A stretch of 64,000 nucleotides of DNA, taken from assembly GCF_051401765.1 (NCBI RefSeq), contig NW_027480566.1:310001-374000 (forward strand), read 5' to 3'. Origin of the DNA: Calliopsis andreniformis (taxonomy: Eukaryota > Arthropoda > Insecta > Hymenoptera > Andrenidae). A program made the translations under genes and the position numbers. The first letter of the stretch is position 1. Each line of letters begins with the position of its first letter. Under the pieces are notes generated by a model. That model was not told the origin of the DNA and did no database searches. It saw only the letters and a program-made list of their open reading frames with translations. Shown here in pieces: positions 1-9,246 of the stretch.

Positions 1-94
1 CTCTGTCTCTTACCTGTGTCGAGATAATCGAGAATTATGGAGCGTTCGTGTCGCTCCGGAACCGAAAGTCGTCGGTTCGAAACGAGAACGTTAG
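1..94 (+). repeat. Partial satellite unit (3' end of a B half-unit)
   Basis: The window opens inside a B half-unit at the CTCTGTCTCTTACC segment and reaches the unit boundary at base 94. It has the GAGAATTATGG variant also seen in the B halves ending at 2866, 4648, 8498 and 9246, so it belongs to the local subtype. The array therefore continues to the left of the window. Confidence 0.93.
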
Positions 95-180
95 ATCCTT
101 ATTCCTGATCGCTGAGGCACTCTAAAACTATTAGGCTGTTTTGCTCTGTGATGCCCGTGGACCTAGAGAACGTAGAATAT

Positions 181-201
181 CGGAGCGATCGTGTCGCTCC
201 G
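181..201. other. Inverted repeat in half-unit A (8-bp stem, 5-nt loop)
   Basis: CGGAGCGA at 181-188 is the exact reverse complement of TCGCTCCG at 194-201, with loop TCGTG. The dyad is present in most A halves. Loop variants (TAGTG, ACGTG) keep the stem intact. Some subtypes break it on one side only: TCGCACC (from 11.1, 18.6, 45.3, 46.7, 55.1, 55.8, 56.9 and 61.5 kb), TCGGTCC (44.58, 48.10, 54.37, 58.26, 58.63, 60.46, 63.31 kb) and GAGCTA (59.70, 62.56 kb). I saw no compensating change on the other side. Confidence 0.85.
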
Positions 202-276
202 GAGTTCGAGCGAGAAAATTCTAAGTCCCCGTTCGTGTCGCTCCGGAGCCCGAGCGAAAAAATTCTAAGTCCCCGT
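189..276 (+). repeat. 44-bp internal sub-repeat, two tandem copies (long A)
   Basis: Two tandem 44-bp copies lie at 189-232 and 233-276, and a third core motif starts at 277. Each copy reads core motif, then AGTTCGAGCG or AGCCCGAGCG, then an A-rich tract ending ATTCTAAGTCCCCGT. The two copies differ by a few bases, mainly GTT versus GCC after the core and the length of the A-run. Gain or loss of one copy is the whole difference between 374- and 330-bp units. Confidence 0.92.
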
Positions 277-468
277 TCGTGTCGCTCCGGAACCGAATGT
301 CGACGGAACGAAGGGACACCGGTAGATCCTTATTCCTGGTGCTCGTGGCTCTCTAAAACCATACACTTGTTGTCCTCTGTCTCTTCCCAGTGTCGAGATA
401 ATCGAGAATCATGGAGCGTACGTGTCGCTCCGGAACCGAAAGTCGACGGTTCGAAACGAGAACGTTAG

Positions 469-699
469 ATCCTTATTCCTGATCGTTGAGGCACTCTAAA
501 ACTATTAGGCTGTTTTGCACTCTGATGCCATTGGACCGAGAGAACGTGGAATATCGGAGCGAACGTGTCGCTCCGGAGTTCGAGCGAGAAAATTCTAAGT
601 CCCCGTTCGTGTCGCTCCGAAGGCCGAGCGAAAAAATTCTAAGTCCCCGTTCGTGTCGCTACGGAACCGAATGTCGACGGAACGAAGGGACAACGGTAG
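469..699 (+). repeat. Half-unit A, long form (231 bp)
   Basis: The half-unit runs from ATCCTTATTCCTGATCG to CAACGGTAG. Its first 13 bases match the start of B, and both halves share CTCTAAAAC in the same register, at half-unit positions 26-34. The halves also share the stretch around the core motif plus GGAACCGAA. This shows that A and B descend from one ancestral half-unit. A differs by holding two extra 44-bp sub-repeats in this long form, or one in the short form. Confidence 0.9.
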
Positions 700-786
700 A
701 TCCTTATTCCTGGTGCTCGTGGCTCTCTAAAACCATACACTTGATGTCCTCTGTCTCTTACCTGTCTCGAGACAATCGAGAATCAT

Positions 787-805
787 GGAGCGTTCGTGTC
801 GCTCC
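787..805. other. Inverted repeat 1 in half-unit B (6-bp stem, 7-nt loop)
   Basis: GGAGCG at 787-792 pairs with CGCTCC at 800-805 around loop TTCGTGT. It sits at the same place relative to the core motif as the inverted repeat in A, so the dyad is ancestral to both half-units. The common loop variant TACGTGT (units with CTTCCCAGTG) keeps the stem. Confidence 0.82.
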
Positions 806-806
806 G

Positions 807-826
807 GAACCGAAAGTCGTCGGTTC
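807..826. other. Inverted repeat 2 in half-unit B (7-bp stem, 6-nt loop)
   Basis: GAACCGA at 807-813 pairs with TCGGTTC at 820-826 around loop AAGTCG, one base after inverted repeat 1. Most variants lie in the loop (AAGCCA, AAGTCA) and keep the stem. GAACTGA swaps one C-G for a T-G pair. Variants TCGTTTC and TCGGTAC break one pair. Only B has this dyad; the matching part of A reads GAATGTCGACGG and does not form it. Confidence 0.8.
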
Positions 827-831
827 GAAAC
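822..831 (+). promoter_or_regulatory. Pol III B-box-like motif (weak candidate)
   Basis: GGTTCGAAAC, followed by G at 832, matches ten of eleven positions of the RNA polymerase III internal B-box consensus GGTTCGANNCC. It recurs once per B half. A T4 run follows about 56 bases downstream (887-890) in the next unit. I could not place a convincing A-box: TGGCTCTCT near the start of B matches poorly and is about 100 bp away. The motif may simply be part of inverted repeat 2. Confidence 0.25.
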
Positions 832-842
832 GAGAACGTTAG

Positions 843-1172
843 ATCCTTATTCCTGATGGCTGAGGCACTCTCAAACTATTAGGCTGTTTTGCTCTCTGAT
901 GCCCGTGGACCGAGAGAACGTAGAATATCGGAGCGATCGTGTCGCTCCGGAGTTCGAGCGAAAACATTCTAAGTCCCCGTTCGTGTCGCTCCGTAACCGA
1001 ATGTCGACGGAACGAAGGGACAACGGTATATCCTTATTCCTGGTGCTCGTGGCTCTCTAAAACCATACACTTGATGTCCTCTGTCTCTTACCTGTCTCGA
1101 GACAATCGAGAATCATGGAGCGTTCGTGTCGCTCCGGAACCGAAAGTCGTCGGTTCGAAACGAGAACGTTAG
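843..1172 (+). repeat. Representative short unit, 330 bp
   Basis: This short unit is half-unit A short form (843-1029, 187 bp) plus half-unit B (1030-1172, 143 bp). Core motifs start at 937, 981 and 1124, so spacing is 44 then 143, and the previous B motif at 794 lies 143 bp before the first. 330 equals 2 x 143 plus 44. The A half has the AAAACATTCTAAG variant and B has the CTTGATGTCC and CTGTCTCGAGACAATC variants. Confidence 0.94.
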
Positions 1173-2206
1173 ATCCTTATTCCTGATGGCTGAGGCACTC
1201 TCAAACTATTAGGCTGTTTTGCTCTCTGATGCCCGTGGACCGAGAGAACGTAGAATATCGGAGCGATAGTGTCGCTCCGGAGTTCGAGCGAAAAAATTCT
1301 AAGTCCCCGTTCGTGTCGCTCCGGAACCGAATGTCGACGGAACGAAGGGACAACGGTAGATCCTTATTCCTGGTTCTCGTGGCTCTCTAAAACCATACAC
1401 TTGTTGTCCTCTGTCTCTTACCTGTGTCGAGATAATCGAGAATCATGGAGCGTTCGTGTCGCTCCGGAACTGAAAGTCGTCGGTTCGAAACGAGAACGTT
1501 AGATCCTTATTCCTGATCGTTGAGGCACTCTAAAACTATTAGGCTGTTTTGCTCTCTGATGCCCGTGGACCGAGAGAACGTAGAATGTCGGAGCGATCGT
1601 GTCGCTCCGGAGTTCGAGCGAGAAAATTCTAAGTCCCCGGTCGTGTCGCTCCGGAGCCCGAGCGAAAAAATTCAAAGTCCCCGTTCGTGTCGCTCCGGAA
1701 CCGAATGTCGACGGAACGAAGGGACAACGGTAGATCCTTATTCCTGGTGCTCGTGGCTCTCTAAAACCATACACTTGTTGTGCTCTGTCTCTTACCTGTG
1801 TCGAGATAATCGAGAATCATGGAGCGTTCGTGTCGCTCCGGAACCGAAAGCCATCGGTTCGAAACGAGAACGTTAGACACTTATTCCAGATCGTTGAGGC
1901 ACTCTAAAACTATTAGGCTGTTTTGCTCTCTGATGCCCGTGGACCGAGAGAACGTAGAATATCGGAGCGATCGTGTCGCTCCGGAGTTCGAGCGAAAACA
2001 TTCTAAGTCCCCGTTCGTGTCGCTCCGTAACCGAATGTCGACGGAACGAAGGGACAACGGTATATCCTTATTCCTGGTGCTCGTGGCTCTCTAAAACCAT
2101 ACACTTGTTGTCCTCTGTCTCTTACCTGTGTCGAGATAATCGAGAATCATGGAGCGTTCGTGTCGCTCCGGAACCGAAAGCCATCGGTTCGAAACGAGAA
2201 CGTTAG
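1173..2206 (+). repeat. 1034-bp trimer, copy 1 (330-374-330)
   Basis: Units end at 1502, 1876 and 2206. Markers in order: GATAGTG with GGTTCTCG and GGAACTGAAAG in unit 1; GAATGTCGG, CCCCGGTCG, ATTCAAAG and TTGTGCTCTG in unit 2, whose end reads GCCATCGG followed by GACACTTATTCCAG; GGTATATCC in unit 3. The same trimer recurs at 3241, 5397 and 6431. The B half of unit 3 alternates between two forms, which marks the exchange points. Confidence 0.9.
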
Positions 2207-3240
2207 ACACTTATTCCAGATCGTTGAGGCACTCTAAAACTATTAGGCTGTTTTGCTCTCTGATGCCCGTGGACCGAGAGAACGTAGAATATCGGAGCGA
2301 TCGTGTCGCTCCGGAGTTCGAGCGAAAACATTCTAAGTCCCCGTTCGTGGCGCTCCGGAACCGAATGTCGACGGAACGAAGGGACACCGGTAGATCCTTA
2401 TTCCTGGTGCTCGTGGCTCTCTAAAACCATACACTTGTTGTCCTCTGTCTCTTCCCAGTGTCGAGATAATCGAGAATCATGGAGCGTACGTGTCGCTCCG
2501 GAACCGAAAGTCGTCGGTTCGAAAGGAGAACGTTAGATCCTTATTCCTGATCGTTAAAGCACTCTAAAACTATTAGGCTGTTTTGCTCTGTGATGCCCGT
2601 GGACCGAGAAAACGTAGAATATCGGAGCGATCGTGTCGCTCCGGAGTTCGAGCGAAAACATTCTAAGTCACCGTTCGTGTCGCTCCGGAACCGAATGTCG
2701 ACGGAACGAAGGGACAACGGTAGATCCTTATTCCTGGTGCTCGTGGCTCTCTAAAACCATACACTTGTTGTCCTCTGTCTCTTACCTGTGTCGAGATAAT
2801 CGAGAATTATGGAGCGTTCGTGTCGCTCCGGAACCGAAAGTCGTCGGTTCGAAACGAGAACGTTAGATCCTTATTCCTGATCGCTGAGGCACTCTAAAAC
2901 TATTAGGCTGTTTTGCACTCTGATGCCAGTGGACCGAGAGAACGTGGAATATCGGAGCGAACGTGTCGCTCCGGAGTTCGAGCGAGAAAATTCTAAGTCC
3001 CCGTTCGTGTCGCTCCGAAGGCCGAGCGAAAAAATTCTAAGTCCCCGTTCGTGTCGCTACGGAACCGAATGTCGACGGAACGAAGGGACAACGGTAGATC
3101 CTTATTCCTGGTGCTCGTGGCTCTCTAAAACCATACACTTGATGTCCTCTGTCTCTTACCTGTCTCGAGACAATCGAGAATCATGGAGCGTTCGTGTCGC
3201 TCCGGAACCGAAAGTCGTCGGTTCGAAACGAGAACGTTAG
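2207..3240 (+). repeat. Units 2207-2536, 2537-2866 and 2867-3240
   Basis: The order is 330, 330, 374. 2207-2866 is nearly the same as 7465-8124 (offset 5258, shared with the preceding trimer), and diverges in the B half of 2537-2866 (GAATTATGG versus GAATCATGG with a TCGTTCC change). 2537-2866 has the GATCGTTAAAGC start and GTCACCG tract. Confidence 0.86.
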
Positions 3241-4274
3241 ATCCTTATTCCTGATGGCTGAGGCACTCTCAAACTATTAGGCTGTTTTGCTCTCTGATGC
3301 CAGTGGACCGAGAGAACGTAGAATATCGGAGCGATAGTGTCGCTCCGGAGTTCGAGCGAAAAAATTCTAAGTCCCCGTTCGTGTCGCTCCGGAACCGAAT
3401 GTCGACGGAACGAAGGGACAACGGTAGATCCTTATTCCTGGTTCTCGTGGCTCTCTAAAACCATACACTTGTTGTCCTCTGTCTCTTACCTGTGTCGAGA
3501 TAATCGAGAATCATGGAGCGTTCGTGTCGCTCCGGAACTGAAAGTCGTCGGTTCGAAACGAGAACGTTAGATCCTTATTCCTGATCGTTGAGGCACTCTA
3601 AAACTATTAGGCTGTTTTGCTCTCTGATGCCCGTGGACCGAGAGAACGTAGAATGTCGGAGCGATCGTGTCGCTCCGGAGTTCGAGCGAGAAAATTCTAA
3701 GTCCCCGGTCGTGTCGCTCCGGAGCCCGAGCGAAAAAATTCAAAGTCCCCGTTCGTGTCGCTCCGGAACCGAATGTCGACGGAACGAAGGGACAACGGTA
3801 GATCCTTATTCCTGGTGCTCGTGGCTCTCTAAAACCATACACTTGTTGTGCTCTGTCTCTTACCTGTGTCGAGATAATCGAGAATCATGGAGCGTTCGTG
3901 TCGCTCCGGAACCGAAAGCCATCGGTTCGAAACGAGAACGTTAGACACTTATTCCAGATCGTTGAGGCACTCTAAAACTATTAGGCTGTTTTGCTCTCTG
4001 ATGCCCGTGGACCGAGAGAACGTAGAATATCGGAGCGATCGTGTCGCTCCGGAGTTCGAGCGAAAACATTCTAAGTCCCCGTTCGTGTCGCTCCGTAACC
4101 GAATGTCGACGGAACGAAGGGACAACGGTATATCCTTATTCCTGGTGCTCGTGGCTCTCTAAAACCATACACTTGATGTCCTCTGTCTCTTACCTGTCTC
4201 GAGACAATCGAGAATCATGGAGCGTTCGTGTCGCTCCGGAACCGAAAGTCGTCGGTTCGAAACGAGAACGTTAG
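3241..4274 (+). repeat. 1034-bp trimer, copy 2
   Basis: Units end at 3570, 3944 and 4274. It matches copy 1 at offset 2068 with the same ordered markers. The first unit has GATGCCAGTGG where copy 1 has GATGCCCGTGG. The third-unit B half is the CTTGATGTCC form, unlike copy 1. Confidence 0.88.
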
Positions 4275-5396
4275 ATCCTTATTCCTGATCGTTGAGGCAC
4301 TCTAAAACTATTAGGCTGTTTTGCTCTCTGATGCCCGTGGACAGAGAGAACGTAGAATAACGGAGCGATCGTGTCGCTCCGGAGTTCGAGCGAGAAAATT
4401 CTAAGTCCCCGTTCGTGTCGCTCCGGAGCCCGAGCGAAAAAATTCTAAGTCCCCGTTCGTGTCGCTCCGGAACCGAATGTCGACGGAACGAAGGGACAAC
4501 GGTAGATCCTTATTCCTGGTGCTCGTGGCTCTCTAAAACCATACACTTGTTGTCCTCTGTCTCTTACCTGTGTCGAGATAATCGAGAATTATGGAGCGTT
4601 CGTGTCGCTCCGGAACCGAAAGTCGTCGGTTCGAAACGAGAACGTTAGATCCTTATTCCTGATCGCTGAGGCACTCTAAAACTATTAGGCTGTTTTGCTC
4701 TCTGATGCCCGTGGACCTAGAGAACGTAGAATATCGGAGCGATCGTGTCGCTCCGGAGTTCGAGCGAGAAAATTCTAAGTCCCCGTTCGTGTCGCTCCGG
4801 AGCCCGAGCGAAAAAATTCTAAGTCCCCGTTCGTGTCGCTCCGGAACCGAATGTCGACGGAACGAAGGGACACCGGTAGATCCTTATTCCTGGTGCTCGT
4901 GGCTCTCTAAAACCATACACTTGTTGTCCTCTGTCTCTTCCCAGTGTCGAGATAATCGAGAATCATGGAGCGTACGTGTCGCTCCGGAACCGAAAGTCGA
5001 CGGTTCGAAACGAGAACGTTAGATCCTTATTCCTGATCGTTGAGGCACTCTAAAACTATTAGGCTGTTTTGCACTCTGATGCCATTGGACCGAGAGAACG
5101 TGGAATATCGGAGCGAACGTGTCGCTCCGGAGTTCGAGCGAGAAAATTCTAAGTCCCCGTTCGTGTCGCTCCGAAGGCCGAGCGAAAAAATTCTAAGTCC
5201 CCGTTCGTGTCGCTACGGAACCGAATGTCGACGGAACGAAGGGACAACGGTAGATCCTTATTCCTGGTGCTCGTGGCTCTCTAAAACCATACACTTGATG
5301 TCCTCTGTCTCTTACCTGTCTCGAGACAATCGAGAATCATGGAGCGTTCGTGTCGCTCCGGAACCGAAAGTCGTCGGTTCGAAACGAGAACGTTAG
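4275..5396 (+). repeat. Three 374-bp units
   Basis: Units end at 4648, 5022 and 5396. 4649-5396 is a copy of 95-842 (offset 4554). The first unit has GTGGACAGAG and GAATAACGG, the latter an unusual variant of the otherwise constant GAATATCGG. Confidence 0.87.
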
Positions 5397-7464
5397 ATCC
5401 TTATTCCTGATGGCTGAGGCACTCTCAAACTATTAGGCTGTTTTGCTCTCTGATGCCCGTGGACCGAGAGAACGTAGAATATCGGAGCGATAGTGTCGCT
5501 CCGGAGTTCGAGCGAAAAAATTCTAAGTCCCCGTTCGTGTCGCTCCGGAACCGAATGTCGACGGAACGAAGGGACAACGGTAGATCCTTATTCCTGGTTC
5601 TCGTGGCTCTCTAAAACCATACACTTGTTGTCCTCTGTCTCTTACCTGTGTCGAGATAATCGAGAATCATGGAGCGTTCGTGTCGCTCCGGAACTGAAAG
5701 TCGTCGGTTCGAAACGAGAACGTTAGATCCTTATTCCTGATCGTTGAGGCACTCTAAAACTATTAGGCTGTTTTGCTCTCTGATGCCCGTGGACCGAGAG
5801 AACGTAGAATGTCGGAGCGATCGTGTCGCTCCGGAGTTCGAGCGAGAAAATTCTAAGTCCCCGGTCGTGTCGCTCCGGAGCCCGAGCGAAAAAATTCAAA
5901 GTCCCCGTTCGTGTCGCTCCGGAACCGAATGTCGACGGAACGAAGGGACAACGGTAGATCCTTATTCCTGGTGCTCGTGGCTCTCTAAAACCATACACTT
6001 GTTGTGCTCTGTCTCTTACCTGTGTCGAGATAATCGAGAATCATGGAGCGTTCGTGTCGCTCCGGAACCGAAAGCCATCGGTTCGAAACGAGAACGTTAG
6101 ACACTTATTCCAGATCGTTGAGGCACTCTAAAACTATTAGGCTGTTTTGCTCTCTGATGCCCGTGGACCGAGAGAACGTAGAATATCGGAGCGATCGTGT
6201 CGCTCCGGAGTTCGAGCGAAAACATTCTAAGTCCCCGTTCGTGTCGCTCCGTAACCGAATGTCGACGGAACGAAGGGACAACGGTATATCCTTATTCCTG
6301 GTGCTCGTGGCTCTCTAAAACCATACACTTGATGTCCTCTGTCTCTTACCTGTCTCGAGACAATCGAGAATCATGGAGCGTTCGTGTCGCTCCGGAACCG
6401 AAAGTCGTCGGTTCGAAACGAGAACGTTAGATCCTTATTCCTGATGGCTGAGGCACTCTCAAACTATTAGGCTGTTTTGCTCTCTGATGCCCGTGGACCG
6501 AGAGAACGTAGAATATCGGAGCGATAGTGTCGCTCCGGAGTTCGAGCGAAAAAATTCTAAGTCCCCGTTCGTGTCGCTCCGGAACCGAATGTCGACGGAA
6601 CGAAGGGACAACGGTAGATCCTTATTCCTGGTTCTCGTGGCTCTCTAAAACCATACACTTGTTGTCCTCTGTCTCTTACCTGTGTCGAGATAATCGAGAA
6701 TCATGGAGCGTTCGTGTCGCTCCGGAACTGAAAGTCGTCGGTTCGAAACGAGAACGTTAGATCCTTATTCCTGATCGTTGAGGCACTCTAAAACTATTAG
6801 GCTGTTTTGCTCTCTGATGCCCGTGGACCGAGAGAACGTAGAATGTCGGAGCGATCGTGTCGCTCCGGAGTTCGAGCGAGAAAATTCTAAGTCCCCGGTC
6901 GTGTCGCTCCGGAGCCCGAGCGAAAAAATTCAAAGTCCCCGTTCGTGTCGCTCCGGAACCGAATGTCGACGGAACGAAGGGACAACGGTAGATCCTTATT
7001 CCTGGTGCTCGTGGCTCTCTAAAACCATACACTTGTTGTGCTCTGTCTCTTACCTGTGTCGAGATAATCGAGAATCATGGAGCGTTCGTGTCGCTCCGGA
7101 ACCGAAAGCCATCGGTTCGAAACGAGAACGTTAGACACTTATTCCAGATCGTTGAGGCACTCTAAAACTATTAGGCTGTTTTGCTCTCTGATGCCCGTGG
7201 ACCGAGAGAACGTAGAATATCGGAGCGATCGTGTCGCTCCGGAGTTCGAGCGAAAACATTCTAAGTCCCCGTTCGTGTCGCTCCGTAACCGAATGTCGAC
7301 GGAACGAAGGGACAACGGTATATCCTTATTCCTGGTGCTCGTGGCTCTCTAAAACCATACACTTGTTGTCCTCTGTCTCTTACCTGTGTCGAGATAATCG
7401 AGAATCATGGAGCGTTCGTGTCGCTCCGGAACCGAAAGCCATCGGTTCGAAACGAGAACGTTAG
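5397..7464 (+). repeat. 1034-bp trimer, copies 3 and 4 in direct tandem
   Basis: Units end at 5726, 6100, 6430 and then 6760, 7134, 7464. All three units of copy 3 match copy 4 at offset 1034, apart from the B half of the third unit. Here the trimer itself is the tandem period, so it is a true higher-order repeat. Confidence 0.9.
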
Positions 7465-9246
7465 ACACTTATTCCAGATCGTTGAGGCACTCTAAAACTA
7501 TTAGGCTGTTTTGCTCTCTGATGCCCGTGGACCGAGAGAACGTAGAATATCGGAGCGATCGTGTCGCTCCGGAGTTCGAGCGAAAACATTCTAAGTCCCC
7601 GTTCGTGGCGCTCCGGAACCGAATGTCGACGGAACGAAGGGACACCGGTAGATCCTTATTCCTGGTGCTCGTGGCTCTCTAAAACCATACACTTGTTGTC
7701 CTCTGTCTCTTCCCAGTGTCGAGATAATCGAGAATCATGGAGCGTACGTGTCGCTCCGGAACCGAAAGTCGTCGGTTCGAAAGGAGAACGTTAGATCCTT
7801 ATTCCTGATCGTTAAAGCACTCTAAAACTATTAGGCTGTTTTGCTCTGTGATGCCCGTGGACCGAGAAAACGTAGAATATCGGAGCGATCGTGTCGCTCC
7901 GGAGTTCGAGCGAAAACATTCTAAGTCACCGTTCGTGTCGCTCCGGAACCGAATGTCGACGGAACGAAGGGACAACGGTAGATCCTTATTCCTGGTGCTC
8001 GTGGCTCTCTAAAACCATACACTTGTTGTCCTCTGTCTCTTACCTGTGTCGAGATAATCGAGAATCATGGAGCGTTCGTGTCGTTCCGGAACCGAAAGTC
8101 GTCGGTTCGAAACGAGAACGTTAGATCCTTATTCCTGATCGTTGAGGCACTCTAAAACTATTAGGCTGTTTTGCTCTGTGATGCCCGTGGACAGAGAGAA
8201 CGTAGAATATCGGAGCGATCGTGTCGCTCCGGAGTTCGAGCGAGAAAATTCTAAGTCCCCGTTCGTGTCGCTCCGGAGCCCGAGCGAAAAAATTCTAAGT
8301 CCCCGTTCGTGTCGCTCCGGAACCGAATGTCGACGGAACGAAGGGACAACGGTAGATCCTTATTCCTGGTGCTCGTGGCTCTCTAAAACCATACACTTGT
8401 TGTCCTCTGTCTCTTACCTGTGTCGAGATAATCGAGAATTATGGAGCGTTCGTGTCGCTCCGGAACCGAAAGTCGTCGGTTCGAAACGAGAACGTTAGAT
8501 CCTTATTCCTGATCGCTGAGGCACTCTAAAACTATTAGGCTGTTTTGCTCTCTGATGCCCGTGGACCTAGAGAACGTAGAATATCGGAGCGATCGTGTCG
8601 CTCCGGAGTTCGAGCGAGAAAATTCTAAGTCCCCGTTCGTGTCGCTCCGGAGCCCGAGCGAAAAAATTCTAAGTCCCCGTTCGTGTCGCTCCGGAACCGA
8701 ATGTCGACGGAACGAAGGGACACCGGTAGATCCTTATTCCTGGTGCTCGTGGCTCTCTAAAACCATACACTTGTTGTCCTCTGTCTCTTCCCAGTGTCGA
8801 GATAATCGAGAATCATGGAGCGTACGTGTCGCTCCGGAACCGAAAGTCGACGGTTCGAAACGAGAACGTTAGATCCTTATTCCTGATCGTTGAGGCACTC
8901 TAAAACTATTAGGCTGTTTTGCTCTGTGATGCCCGTGGACCGAGAGAACGTAGAATATCGGAGCGATCGTGTCGCTCCGGAGTTCGAGCGAGAAAATTCT
9001 AAGTCCCCGTTCGTGTCGCTCCGGAGCCCGAGCGAAAAAATTCTAAGTCCCCGTTCGTGTCGCTCCGGAACCGAATGTCGACGGAACGAAGGGACAACGG
9101 TAGATCCTTATTCCTGGTGCTCGTGGCTCTCTAAAACCATACACTTGTTGTCCTCTGTCTCTTACCTGTGTCGAGATAATCGAGAATTATGGAGCGTTCG
9201 TGTCGCTCCGGAACCGAAAGTCGTCGGTTCGAAACGAGAACGTTAG
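7465..9246 (+). repeat. Units 330, 330, 374, 374, 374
   Basis: Units end at 7794, 8124, 8498, 8872 and 9246. 7465-8124 continues the 5258-bp offset match to 2207-2866. 8499-8872 is the third copy of the GACCTAGAG unit. The units 8125-8498 and 8873-9246 are near-identical to each other (offset 748), differing at GTGGACAGAG versus GTGGACCGAG. Confidence 0.86.

Larger units (their letters stand above)
469..842 (+). repeat. Representative long unit, 374 bp
   Basis: This long unit is half-unit A (469-699, 231 bp) followed by half-unit B (700-842, 143 bp). A holds the ATCCTTATTCCTGATCG start, the ACTCTAAAACTATTAGGCTG segment, and three core motifs (TCGTGTCGCTCCGG or variants) 44 bp apart. B holds the second ATCCTTATTCCTG start, TCTCTAAAACCATACAC, a pyrimidine-rich stretch, and one core motif. 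374 equals 2 x 143 plus 2 x 44. This copy carries local variants (GAACGTGTCG, CCGAAGGCCG, GCTACGG). The same variant set recurs at 5023-5396, and almost the same at 2867-3240. Confidence 0.95.
700..842 (+). repeat. Half-unit B (143 bp)
   Basis: B starts ATCCTTATTCCTGGTGCTCG and ends GAGAACGTTAG. It holds a single core motif (here from 794) and no 44-bp insertion. It stays at 143 bp in all full units I measured, so all common length variation sits in A. Two adjacent inverted repeats occupy its 3' third (787-805 and 807-826). Confidence 0.9.
95..1172 (+). repeat. Units 95-468, 469-842 and 843-1172 (374, 374, 330)
   Basis: The first unit carries the GACCTAGAG, GGGACACCGG and CTTCCCAGTG variants. 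The pair 95-842 recurs at 4649-5396 (offset 4554), and the first unit recurs again at 8499-8872 (offset 3850 from 4649). The third unit (843-1172) matches 6101-6430 in its diagnostic bases. Confidence 0.88.

Noticed and set aside
520..560. CTGATG...GAGAGAAC in half-unit A as a hammerhead ribozyme core
   Set aside because: Some satellites encode hammerheads, but here CTGATG is followed by C, not A, there is no stem II, and no GAAA box stands in the right place. The reverse strand has no TCATCAG complement either.
739..790. Repeated pyrimidine-rich stretch (CTCTGTCTCTTACC) as a splice or promoter signal
   Set aside because: TTACCTGTGT resembles a splice-site region by chance, but no exon structure or transcript evidence exists and it is part of every B half.
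807..842. tRNA or tRNA-derived SINE in half-unit B (T-loop-like GGTTCGAAAC)
   Set aside because: The flanking bases pair only three deep before mismatches, there is no acceptor stem, anticodon arm or CCA, and no A-box at the normal distance.
469..842. CENP-B box
   Set aside because: No TTCG followed at the right spacing by A and CGGG on either strand in any subtype I read. The closest, CCCGTGGACCGAGA, lacks the required bases.
1499..1774. Reverse-strand open frames of 60-91 codons, repeated throughout
   Set aside because: They are shadows of the repeat. Length and product change with each subtype, and their starts fall at the same satellite position (the CCATAC segment) without regulatory context.
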